Assembly: GCF_001269925.1 (NCBI RefSeq)
Contig: NZ_LHVO01000056.1
Span: 186,001 to 250,000, forward strand
Length of the DNA: 64,000 bases
Source: Pseudomonas sp. MIACH
GTDB taxonomy: Bacteria > Pseudomonadota > Gammaproteobacteria > Pseudomonadales > Pseudomonadaceae
Direction of reading: 5' to 3'
This document shows positions 47,098 to 55,421 of the stretch, one piece after another. How positions within the stretch are numbered: position 1 is the stretch's first letter; the number at the start of each line of letters is the position of its first letter. Under the pieces are notes generated by a model, which made no database searches, was not told the DNA's origin, and saw nothing but the letters and a program-made list of their open reading frames with translations. Both the position numbers and the translations under genes were made by a program.

Positions 47098-49692
47098 TCA
47101 GTAGTCATTCGCTAAGGTCCCGCTAAAAAGACTGACCGCATCCGTCGCTGCATTGATTGCTTGGCGTACATCCATTCTTGTCAAATCAAGAGCTCGTAGT
47201 TTACCCTTCACCTCCGCTACTGACTCGATGCGCCGGAAGGAGCTTGAGTGCGTTTCAGCATACTGAGCTAGCCCTTGCAGCTTGGGTAGAGCGTCAGATA
47301 AATGCAAGCCATGTGGGTCAACCAAATCAACCAAAACTTTTCCATCTTCCTCCGCGAAAAAGAGAAAGTCTGGACGAAGGATTCTGTATTGATCTGCTTC
47401 TATGTAGGCGATACCTAACGAAGACTGCCCAGGCTGCTGTGGATTGCGATACCAGAAGGTAAAGCCCTTGCGCTTGCACTCAGTCTCGACGACCTCTCTC
47501 TCCCAGTCATTCAGTACGGCCGGATAGACTCCTTTCTCATCACATAGCAGATGGTATTTCCATGTAGGCAACAGAGTTTCTTGTTCTTTCTCGCGAACTG
47601 TAGTTGGCTCAAACTTAGCTTCAGGTTTGACCAAGTCTACATCCTGAGGCTCGTTGCTCATCTCGACTATCTGGCGATACGACTCCTTACGATCGTCAGT
47701 GAGGAGTTTGATCTGTGGGCCAAATCGGATCAGCCACGCCCTGGCTAGGCTTTCTGCTTCGGCATCGAAGTATGCTTCGATTTCAGTAACCAACCCCAAG
47801 CCTGCAACGGTTACACGCGCTTCAACAATAGCCTCCAAAAAAGCTTCAGGGTCTTCTTCCACACTGGCAACTTGGTTTGCAAGGTGCTCAACGTATGATC
47901 GGGAAATATCCGGGGTTAGTGCGCGCGCAGCTCGCCGGTAGGCATCATCGATCACAGCCATGTCTGCGTCTTCCCAGAACTCCTCAAGTGTCTTTGCTTT
48001 GCCTTTGAGGTCTGCGACCACGGTCTTACCATCCACAGTCATGACCGACTCGCGCTTAGCCTTGATCTTGTCCTGGTGACTATCTTGAAACCTGTCAAGC
48101 GCAGCATGAAGTACTGCGTGTGCCTTGCTGCCTGCGTTCTCGAGAATGCCGTCATCTGCCAATTCCTGGGCAAGCGCGGTTAATCGTTTTGCAGGCTTTG
48201 CGCCACGCTGTGGGCGTGTTTGTGACGGTAAGGCCTCAAATGCCTCCCACACCGTGGTAGAAACCGAAAGATTGGGCTTCATCTCCACTGGATTGACGAG
48301 GATACGGCCTGGGGTTGCGGCCAAGGTATCATCACCACTCATCAGCGCATCAACAACGCTTTCAACCGTTTTGCGGTTGAATCTAGGCAGCAGGCAGTCG
48401 ACAGCGTTTAAACGCTCATCGCCAGGAATGCGTCTCGCTAATGGAGATCGGACCATACGACCCAGCAGTTGAGTAATGTGCGTTCGATCATTGGCAGCTC
48501 GAAAGGACACCATTACTTCCGCACGTGGGCAGTCCCAACCTGTACTGATGGCGTCCTTAGCAATCAGGATGCGGACCCAGGTCGAATCTTGAACACGCTG
48601 CGGTTCAATATAAACTACGTCGCGATTACCGAAGCGCTGCATGGTTCGCTCGCCAAAAACGTGAGCCACGCTCCCCGCAGGTAGATCTGGATAACGTGCA
48701 TATATAGTGTCCAGCGCATGTCCAATTTCAGTTGGGTCCGGCGTGTTGGGAACCTGAAATACCATTAGCGGAACGACTTTACGCGAATCTCCCTGCTGCT
48801 TCGCATACTCGGCCCATGCCTCAGTAGAAGCCTTGAGTTTGTCAGCGCCACGACGTACCAGTACGGTATCAAAGTCGCCCACATCATCAGGGATATCAAG
48901 GAGAATGGTGTCCTTAATAAGTCCGGACTCTTGCACCTTGTTAGAGTCTACTACCACATCCGGTAACTTTATGCGCTTGACGGCACCTTCGATTGCCCTG
49001 TTGAAGCGTTCCACCGTGGCCGAGATGCCCCACACAATGGGTATCCCTGGTACACCGCCGGACCCATTGATGAGTCGCTGAACAATCGTGCTCTTGTTAT
49101 TCTGACTGGCTGTGGTCGGACTGCCTATGCCTCGATGCGCTTCGTCCAATACCAAATAAAGTGTTAGATCCGGATCCTCAATGGTGTTTTGGATGGTATC
49201 CCAGATGGTGTAGGCGCGAAGGTCCGGGCGCGTATCCGGCAGCAAATTTCCAGCCTTGGCTTCTATTTCTGCTTGGTCGTGCCCACGCACGAGCAAGCTA
49301 TTCTTGCCTAGCTTTTGCGTATTGAGAAAATAGATTTTCCTGGCATTAAATTTGGGGCGATTGAAAGTATTTTCCACTACAACCATATCAGTGTGATTAA
49401 TGCGATCGCTGGCCTCCATCAGACGGAAGCGAGTTTGCTCATTCAGCGAAGGGTCGTCACTGAACCAAATCACGACCGCGCCAGGATCTGCATCGAAGTC
49501 AAACTCATCATCGCCATTGAACAGCGCCTCGAAAGCTGCTGCAGCCATTACTGTCTTGCCCGCACCAGTTACTGCGGAAAGGGAAAAGGCATGCGGGCGA
49601 TTGCCGCTATGCCAGGCTTGGCGTGCCCATTTTAGATTGTCCAGGGCATCGCGCACGGCGTCACGCTGGTAGTCCTTTAGAGTGAACTTCAT
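47098..49692 (-). CDS. Type III-like restriction subunit (DEAD/DEAH helicase)
   Basis: Protein of 864 aa. The SF2 helicase part has Walker A TGAGKT (residues 42-47), DEAH (183-186) and motif VI in ITQLLGRMVRSPLARR. The C-terminal part has PDFLFF (774-779) and DLVDPHG (789-795) where type III Res proteins carry a PD-(D/E)XK nuclease; the usual Lys is not evident. It starts three bases after the mod stop, so the two are one operon. Probable DNA-cleaving or translocating partner of the methyltransferase. Base composition is lower in GC than neighbours. Confidence 0.82.
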   Translation of the reverse strand: MKFTLKDYQRDAVRDALDNLKWARQAWHSGNRPHAFSLSAVTGAGKTVMAAAAFEALFNGDDEFDFDADPGAVVIWFSDDPSLNEQTRFRLMEASDRINHTDMVVVENTFNRPKFNARKIYFLNTQKLGKNSLLVRGHDQAEIEAKAGNLLPDTRPDLRAYTIWDTIQNTIEDPDLTLYLVLDEAHRGIGSPTTASQNNKSTIVQRLINGSGGVPGIPIVWGISATVERFNRAIEGAVKRIKLPDVVVDSNKVQESGLIKDTILLDIPDDVGDFDTVLVRRGADKLKASTEAWAEYAKQQGDSRKVVPLMVFQVPNTPDPTEIGHALDTIYARYPDLPAGSVAHVFGERTMQRFGNRDVVYIEPQRVQDSTWVRILIAKDAISTGWDCPRAEVMVSFRAANDRTHITQLLGRMVRSPLARRIPGDERLNAVDCLLPRFNRKTVESVVDALMSGDDTLAATPGRILVNPVEMKPNLSVSTTVWEAFEALPSQTRPQRGAKPAKRLTALAQELADDGILENAGSKAHAVLHAALDRFQDSHQDKIKAKRESVMTVDGKTVVADLKGKAKTLEEFWEDADMAVIDDAYRRAARALTPDISRSYVEHLANQVASVEEDPEAFLEAIVEARVTVAGLGLVTEIEAYFDAEAESLARAWLIRFGPQIKLLTDDRKESYRQIVEMSNEPQDVDLVKPEAKFEPTTVREKEQETLLPTWKYHLLCDEKGVYPAVLNDWEREVVETECKRKGFTFWYRNPQQPGQSSLGIAYIEADQYRILRPDFLFFAEEDGKVLVDLVDPHGLHLSDALPKLQGLAQYAETHSSSFRRIESVAEVKGKLRALDLTRMDVRQAINAATDAVSLFSGTLANDY

Positions 49693-49695
49693 GGG

Positions 49696-51798
49696 TTACT
49701 CTCCGTTCGCAAAGCTGAAATTGGTCAGATAGGACTCATAGAGGCGCACTGGTTCTACATCTTCTGGTAACCGGCGTGCTATTGCCTGAAAACGGCGGTC
49801 ATCGTCAGTAACAATGAAGGCTGCGCGCAAATCGTCGGCCGAACTTAATGCGCTGATAAATGGCGTAGCCTTGTCTACGTTGGTTAACAGAGCATAAGCA
49901 TCTGCCACGGCCCAGCCATCAGCGGGGAGCGTGTCGATACGTTTACCTCGAGCTCCCGCGCGAAGCCAAAGAAGGGGGGCAATGCGGGAATAAGCTAAGT
50001 TATGATTGACGGCATCTTTGGTTTCATAGCTCAAGGTAAAGAATTCGGCATTCGCCTCGAATCCCTCGGCGATTGGAAATTCATCTATGAACTTATATTC
50101 GCCCTTGATCGACTCTCCGGCCGTCGTTATGCCAGTAATGGCGGCCTCGATACGCGGTTTGGTGATGTAGTCGCAGATTCCCAATTGCTCCCACTCAGGA
50201 TCTCCCGGGCGCAACCCCTGCTCTCGCAGTTTATTCTGCTCATCTGCGGAAACTTCGTTATTGGTAACAGAAATAGACTGGCGGTTACCGCCGTCCTGGC
50301 GGTTTAATCGCATAACAGCATGTGCTGTAGTTCCTGACCCAGAGAAAAAGTCCAGTACAACAGCATTTGGTTTCTCTCCAATGGCAAGCCGCAAGCAGTC
50401 TTCAACCGCAAAAAGAGACTTTGCAAACGGAAACTTCCGTCCTGGTAACAATGCCGTCAATAATCCAGTACCGTTCGACTGTGCGTTATGCGACTCTCGA
50501 TCCCATTGTGTTGATGGTAAGGATGCCTTACCGGTCGCGAACTCGACGACTACTGATCCATCCGGGTCATGGCCAGTGACCACCAAGTCCCCACTGGCTA
50601 CTTCTACTATCTGCCCACTTGTTAGGTAGTAGAGTGTCGGAGTCTTCCCTCGCTTAGCTGGAGTGACTTTTACAAAGCCTTCAGATAGACGCTTTTTGAG
50701 TGTGGCTGGGGTGAGCCCCCAAATCATTTCAGTGCCATCCGGCTTCAATGGCCAGACAGTGTGGCAGCCAGGAATATCTGCCACGGTGGAGCGCTCAACG
50801 CCTGCAGGAAGCGAAGTGCCGATTGATTCAATGCGCCCTGAATTGATACCAATGAAGATGGGATAAAATTGATCAGGCCGAGGTTGAGGCCCATTTCGTC
50901 TTGAGGAATCCTCAAAACGCCTTAGGCTAGCCCACCGCACTTTCACACCAGAGGTTTCGCGCTCAGCTGCCAACTTCGCAGACCCGAACTTAACAAAATA
51001 AATGAATTCATTGGTTCGGGTTAGTTCGTTCGTTCGCACTACTCCTTTGCGGTTTATCACAGATGAGACCATCTGGGTGCTACCTTCAGGAAATGTTTGC
51101 TCCAACAGCAGCCCAAGGCGCAGATATTCCTTCTCATCGATGCTGACGATTAGTACTGAGTCAGCGGGATTCAGCAGTTCCTTTGCCACCAGCAACCGGC
51201 GCTCCATCATTGCCAACCATTTGCTGTGACGGTACAAGTCATCGCCTTCAACGTAATCGTTGTTGTATTTCCAATCTTTGGCGCCTGAATTGTATGGCGG
51301 ATCTATATAAATGGCGTCGACCTTCCCCCTATGCGTATAGGTTAAAGCCTTTAATACATGGTAGTTTTCGCCATTGATGACGGTGTGGTAAGGCGCGCCG
51401 AAAACTCGCTCTACCTTTCCAGTACTTACCAGTCCTGGATGGATCGTGTCGCGGAATTCGGCTACTACTACCAAATCACACAGTTCTATAGATCGGGTTT
51501 TCGGTTGGGCTGCTCCCAGTAGCTCTAGCTCGGCAATTTTAGTAGCTTTGTATATTGCTTTTACTCGCCAAAGATGCGTTTCACTCTTTTTTGTTGAGCC
51601 ACGCGGTGGCAGAACGCGCACTTTGTCCCCTTTGCGAATAGGCCGTAGTGGCAGTTCCACAGCTTCTGGGCTGTGGCGCTCGAAATTTAGGCCGAAAGGC
51701 AGGCGCGAGGAGAGGACCTTGAATTCTCTATCCAAATCCGTACCCAGTTGTGGGTCTCTCGCTCTCGCCTGGGCAATCAGTTCGGTCAGTCTTGACAC
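49696..51798 (-). CDS. Type III-like DNA adenine methyltransferase (Mod)
   Basis: Protein of 700 aa. Motif IV DPPY at residues 166-169 precedes the SAM-binding FSGSGTT at 485-491, the beta-class order of type III Mod proteins and some other N6-adenine methyltransferases. The long middle region would recognise the target. First gene of the mod-res operon on the minus strand. The recognition sequence cannot be read from the gene. Confidence 0.85.
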   Translation of the reverse strand: MSRLTELIAQARARDPQLGTDLDREFKVLSSRLPFGLNFERHSPEAVELPLRPIRKGDKVRVLPPRGSTKKSETHLWRVKAIYKATKIAELELLGAAQPKTRSIELCDLVVVAEFRDTIHPGLVSTGKVERVFGAPYHTVINGENYHVLKALTYTHRGKVDAIYIDPPYNSGAKDWKYNNDYVEGDDLYRHSKWLAMMERRLLVAKELLNPADSVLIVSIDEKEYLRLGLLLEQTFPEGSTQMVSSVINRKGVVRTNELTRTNEFIYFVKFGSAKLAAERETSGVKVRWASLRRFEDSSRRNGPQPRPDQFYPIFIGINSGRIESIGTSLPAGVERSTVADIPGCHTVWPLKPDGTEMIWGLTPATLKKRLSEGFVKVTPAKRGKTPTLYYLTSGQIVEVASGDLVVTGHDPDGSVVVEFATGKASLPSTQWDRESHNAQSNGTGLLTALLPGRKFPFAKSLFAVEDCLRLAIGEKPNAVVLDFFSGSGTTAHAVMRLNRQDGGNRQSISVTNNEVSADEQNKLREQGLRPGDPEWEQLGICDYITKPRIEAAITGITTAGESIKGEYKFIDEFPIAEGFEANAEFFTLSYETKDAVNHNLAYSRIAPLLWLRAGARGKRIDTLPADGWAVADAYALLTNVDKATPFISALSSADDLRAAFIVTDDDRRFQAIARRLPEDVEPVRLYESYLTNFSFANGE

Positions 51799-52367
51799 AG
51801 CAGCTCCTATTTCGTCATGGCGCAGAATTTTCGGCGCAATACGTTGTAGCGTTCCCAGGATGCAGCATGCATCGGGGCATATTCAGTGTTCGTCTTGGGA
51901 TCGGCTTATAATGCACGGTCGCCCGTTGGCCTATGACACAGCTTTTATTTACCCGTAAACGCGGCATTGGTAACGTTCGCCGTCGGCATTGCCCCGGCTA
52001 CGACAGAACACCGGATTTTTCCTGACGATGATGGGGGATTCTAAAGTACTAAACCGCTTTGTGGGCAATGCAAAATAGCGAACCGTCTTTAGGTATAATG
52101 GTGGACTGAGCCGATAGGTGGCTTGAATCAGCATGCTCGACCTGTTGTTCGAATAGGTATGACTTTTGACGCCGACGCCGAATTGACCCACGTGCCGACG
52201 CAAGACTGACCCACGTCCAAATCAGCACAAATCGAGCAAAGGTAATGGCTTGCGAGAAATCAGACTGGGGCAGTGAAATCTCGGCAATAGGGGTAATTCT
52301 AGGTCGGCGCCAATATTCAATGCCTAGACAGGGTCAGCAAACGAATTCTAGTTACGAATCGCCTTGG
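51799..52367. other. Non-coding right end of the island
   Basis: About 570 bp with the presumed mod promoter on the minus strand and, at 52,171-52,215, two tandem copies of a GCCGACGC...TGACCCACGT motif resembling IS21-type terminal repeats. No convincing gene. A possible insertion-sequence end left behind. Confidence 0.45.
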
Positions 52368-52389
52368 TGGGGGGACATGTGGGGGGACA
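52368..52389 (+). repeat. G-rich tandem repeat, right end of island
   Basis: TGGGGGGACATGTGGGGGGA, almost the same as 42,520-42,540 and in the same orientation. It ends 54 bases before the right direct repeat. Candidate integrase arm site. Confidence 0.5.
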
Positions 52390-52443
52390 AAACAAAAAAA
52401 GCTGAAAATCCCCAGTAAAATAAGGCCATCACCTGACTGTAAC

Positions 52444-52468
52444 GCCGGCCACAAGCCGGCTTTTTAAT
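52444..52468 (+). repeat. Right 25-bp direct repeat (candidate attR)
   Basis: Perfect copy of 42,376-42,400, including the GCCGGC stem, CACAA loop and T run, so it too can fold as a terminator. Confidence 0.7.
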
Positions 52469-52583
52469 GTCTTTAATTCCCGATCAGTATGAACGGCTAA
52501 ATCAGCCTGGCTTACGCCTGCCTCCATTCTCCAGACCGTAATCGGCCCCTCAAAAACCGAGTTCAAACTCAGACCGCAAAAAA

Positions 52584-52612
52584 CTCACACCCAGAGAGAA
52601 TTCTCTTACAAT
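52584..52612 (+). promoter_or_regulatory. Candidate promoter of the mazG-DUF2075 operon with operator-like palindrome
   Basis: A -35-like CTCACA and a -10-like TACAAT are 17 bases apart, and the spacer holds the perfect 12-base palindrome AGAGAATTCTCT (52,595-52,606). A repressor bound there would block the promoter. Weak -35, so the call is tentative. Confidence 0.35.
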
Positions 52613-52675
52613 CTCTGTCTAGTTTTCCAAATCCTTTACGGATGCGATAACCATCGGCGATCAAGAGGCGAGCCT

Positions 52676-53059
52676 GTGAGCAAAGTAGGTAGCACATCCG
52701 AGCACCTGGTAAACGTTGAAAATCTTTCTGCTTCATTGCAGCGCTTTGCTGATGATCGTGACTGGCGACAATTCCACTCTCCGAAAAACCTTCTCCTAGC
52801 ATTGACGGGAGAAGTGGGCGAACTCTGCGAAATTTTCCAGTGGATGAGTGAAGCCGACTCAGTGGACGCTGCAAAGCGCCCTGAAACAGCCCAAGCCGTA
52901 AAAGACGAACTCGCAGACGTTCTCATGTATCTGGTCCGCTTGGCCAGCGTGTTGGACGTCGACCTCAACGAAGCCACCCAAAGCAAACTCGCACTTAACG
53001 GTTTGAAGTACCCAGTCGATAAAGCCAAAAGCACCAGCAAAAAGTACGACCAACTCTGA
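52676..53059 (+). CDS. MazG-like nucleotide pyrophosphohydrolase
   Basis: Single-domain all-alpha NTP pyrophosphatase of 127 aa, closest in form to dCTP pyrophosphatase (XTP3TPA)-type proteins. The metal-binding set is E46, E49 (GEVGELCE) and E78, D81 (DELADVLMYL). It would hydrolyse a (d)NTP to the monophosphate. The GTG start has AGAGG seven bases upstream. Only 24 bases separate it from the nuclease-helicase gene, so the two form an operon. Possible roles: removing modified or scarce phage nucleotides, or signalling (inference). Confidence 0.85.
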   Translation: MSKVGSTSEHLVNVENLSASLQRFADDRDWRQFHSPKNLLLALTGEVGELCEIFQWMSEADSVDAAKRPETAQAVKDELADVLMYLVRLASVLDVDLNEATQSKLALNGLKYPVDKAKSTSKKYDQL

Positions 53060-53083
53060 TATCCCACGCGCTAAGGACTTCTC

Positions 53084-54955
53084 GTGATCGTTTACGCTGC
53101 GACCAAACAGCAATTCCTCAAAGACAACGATAACGACGACATTGAAGAGGTCATTCTCAGGCACTACAAAGAAGCCACAGGCAAGCGAGTTGGCGCGTCG
53201 GAAATTAAATCCTGGCAAGGCTCGTTGACGTACATGGCGAGGGTGCTTCGAGACGAGGAGCTACCAAATGACGCCGGATTGGCCATTGAACTGCACATCC
53301 CGCAATCCTCGAAACGTATCGATTTTTTGATGACTGGCAGGGACGCAAAGCAGGGTAAAAACGCTGTCCTGATTGAGTTAAAGCAGTGGAGTAAATCAAC
53401 AGCTACCACCAAAGATGCAATAGTCAAAACCGCCTTGGGTGGCGGCGTAGTGGAAACCATCCATCCCTCTTACCAAGTCTGGTCGTACGCCGCATTGCTG
53501 GAAGGCTTCAACGAGGCTGTCTATGACAAAAGCATTGAGGTTCGTCCCTGTGCTTATCTTCACAATTATGTCAGTGATGGCGTCATAAATTCTGCGCATT
53601 ATGAGGCGTACATCAGTAAAGCTCCGCTGTTCCTCAAAGGGCCGGATGAGCTTGAAAAACTGCGTGCTTTCATCAAGACATATATTCATCACGGCGATAA
53701 CAAAGAAATTCTCTATGAGCTTTCTAATGGAAAAATTCGTCCTTCGAAAGCTTTAGCTGACGCACTTAAAGGGCTTCTAAAAGGTCAGCCTGAATTCATA
53801 TTGATCGACGATCAAAAAGCGACATTTGAATCCGCACTTGCTGCTGCGAGTGTGGCCTCTGCGGCTGCGCCGAAGGTAATCATCATTGAGGGCGGCCCAG
53901 GGACGGGTAAAACAGTCCTGGCAATCAATTTACTCGTTAGGCTTACAAGCCTTGGGCTACTGAGCAAGTACGTCTCAAAAAATGCCGCCCCGCGAAAAGT
54001 TTATGAAAGCAAATTGGTGGGTACAATCAAACGTAGTCACTTCTCCAATCTATTCTCCGGTTCAGGCGCCTTCATCGATACCGAACCCAACACTTTTGAT
54101 GCGCTCATCGTCGACGAGGCCCATCGACTAAACGAAAAAAGCGGGCTTTACGGAAATCTGGGTGAGAACCAAATCAAGGAATTGATCGAGTCAGCCAAAT
54201 GCTCAGTTTTTTTCATCGACGAGGATCAACGAGTCACCTTGAATGACATTGGTAGCAAACAAGCCATCCGCGCTTTTGCAAAAGCCAAAGGAGCTGAGGT
54301 TGAGGAGTACACGCTTTCCTCACAGTTTCGTTGCAGTGGGTCTGATGGCTATTTAGCCTGGCTTGACGACGTGCTAGATATTCGCGCGACAGCTAACCCA
54401 CTACTAGATAACAGCGAGTATGAATTCAAAATATTCAGTACACCCCAGGCCATGCATGCGGCCATCGAGCAAAAGAACCAAAGTAACAAAGCCCGAGTGG
54501 TAGCCGGCTATTGCTGGCCGTGGCGTAGCAAAAAAGATGCTCGAGAATCCGACATCATCATCGGCAGCGACTACGAACGCCAATGGAATCTGGATCAGGA
54601 CGGAAGTTTGTGGATCATCGCAGAGAACTCTGTTGATCAGGTCGGGTGTATCCACACCTGCCAAGGTCTGGAAGTCGATTACATCGGCGTGATTATCGGG
54701 CCGGATCTCATCGTACGAAATGGAAGCGTTCTGACCTCGGCTCTTGAGCGAGATAAAAACGACAAGTCCATTCGCGGTTGGAAGAAGATGATGAAGGAGC
54801 AACCTGAACTAGCCAAACGGGAAACAGACCTGATCATCAAGAATACGTACCGAACGTTAATGACTCGAGGAATGAAAGGCTGTTACCTCTACTGTACTGA
54901 TACAGAAACCGCACAGTACTTTGCGAGTCGGCTTACGAATCAAAACCAGGATTGA
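53084..54955 (+). CDS. PD-(D/E)XK nuclease-DUF2075 helicase protein
   Basis: Protein of 623 aa. The N-terminal part has a nuclease core D80 ... E98-x-K100 (RIDFLMTG, VLIELKQW). The helicase part (DUF2075, SF1-like) has Walker A GGPGTGKT at 270-277, Walker B LIVDEAHR at 341-348, a QGLEVDYIGV motif near residue 530 and TYRTLMTRG near 595. I recall that the staphylococcal single-gene antiphage enzyme Nhi also combines nuclease and DUF2075-type helicase activities. Lower GC and mixed codons suggest acquisition. A role in nucleic-acid-targeting defence is inferred; DNA repair is the alternative. Confidence 0.85.
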   Translation: MIVYAATKQQFLKDNDNDDIEEVILRHYKEATGKRVGASEIKSWQGSLTYMARVLRDEELPNDAGLAIELHIPQSSKRIDFLMTGRDAKQGKNAVLIELKQWSKSTATTKDAIVKTALGGGVVETIHPSYQVWSYAALLEGFNEAVYDKSIEVRPCAYLHNYVSDGVINSAHYEAYISKAPLFLKGPDELEKLRAFIKTYIHHGDNKEILYELSNGKIRPSKALADALKGLLKGQPEFILIDDQKATFESALAAASVASAAAPKVIIIEGGPGTGKTVLAINLLVRLTSLGLLSKYVSKNAAPRKVYESKLVGTIKRSHFSNLFSGSGAFIDTEPNTFDALIVDEAHRLNEKSGLYGNLGENQIKELIESAKCSVFFIDEDQRVTLNDIGSKQAIRAFAKAKGAEVEEYTLSSQFRCSGSDGYLAWLDDVLDIRATANPLLDNSEYEFKIFSTPQAMHAAIEQKNQSNKARVVAGYCWPWRSKKDARESDIIIGSDYERQWNLDQDGSLWIIAENSVDQVGCIHTCQGLEVDYIGVIIGPDLIVRNGSVLTSALERDKNDKSIRGWKKMMKEQPELAKRETDLIIKNTYRTLMTRGMKGCYLYCTDTETAQYFASRLTNQNQD

Positions 54956-54968
54956 TGGTTCATTGGCG

Positions 54969-54992
54969 CTTGCCTCGATAGCACGAGGCAAG
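54969..54992 (+). terminator. Hairpin after the nuclease-helicase gene
   Basis: Nine-base arms CTTGCCTCG / CGAGGCAAG with a six-base loop, 13 bases past the stop, without a T run. It lies between convergent genes. Confidence 0.55.
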
Positions 54993-55001
54993 TGCCTCAC
55001 A

Positions 55002-55238
55002 TCAATTCAGCGCCATACACTCGACCGCCCGGTCCGCCACCATCTTAGCCATCTCCACCAAATGCATCACCGCCCTCTGCGGTGCACCCTGCGGCTCCCC
55101 AAGCACTTGCGACGTAGCCATCGCACACTGCAATAACTCAGCCACTCGCACCCAGGCGTCCTCGAAGCTCAGCTCTTCATTGACGGAAAATGGGTTAGGC
55201 CCACGCGAAGAAGGCATATCTGAAACAACGTTTTCCAT
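55002..55238 (-). CDS. DUF6124-type small Pseudomonas protein
   Basis: Protein of 78 aa. N-terminal NPFSVNEELSFEDAWVRV leads into a helical body (AELLQCAMATSQVL, VMHLVEMAKMVADRAVE), the layout of a small family seen in many copies in Pseudomonas genomes (DUF6124/DUF3077-like). Function unknown. GGAG precedes the ATG at seven bases. The 183 bp up to the next gene hold nothing I recognise beyond its presumed promoter. Confidence 0.75.
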   Translation of the reverse strand: MENVVSDMPSSRGPNPFSVNEELSFEDAWVRVAELLQCAMATSQVLGEPQGAPQRAVMHLVEMAKMVADRAVECMALN

Positions 55239-55421
55239 GGCACAACTCCAATCAAAAAGTGTGTACCAATCGAACTCAGGCGACTAAACCCGATCACTGA
55301 ATAGGCAGTGACGATCCGCAGCCTAGTCACGCATTCCCGCTGGCGCAATGCGATTGGGATTCTCTCGGAAACGTCCTGCAAATGAAAGGGATCAGCCCTG
55401 CTGACCCTTTAAACTCCAGCC

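Noticed and set aside
46889..47104. Small open frame of 71 codons before the res stop
   Set aside because: It spans an inverted repeat and has no protein-like features.
54956..55421. Third copy of the 25-bp repeat that would include the mazG-DUF2075 operon in the island
   Set aside because: No such copy is present; the hairpin at 54,969 has a different sequence.
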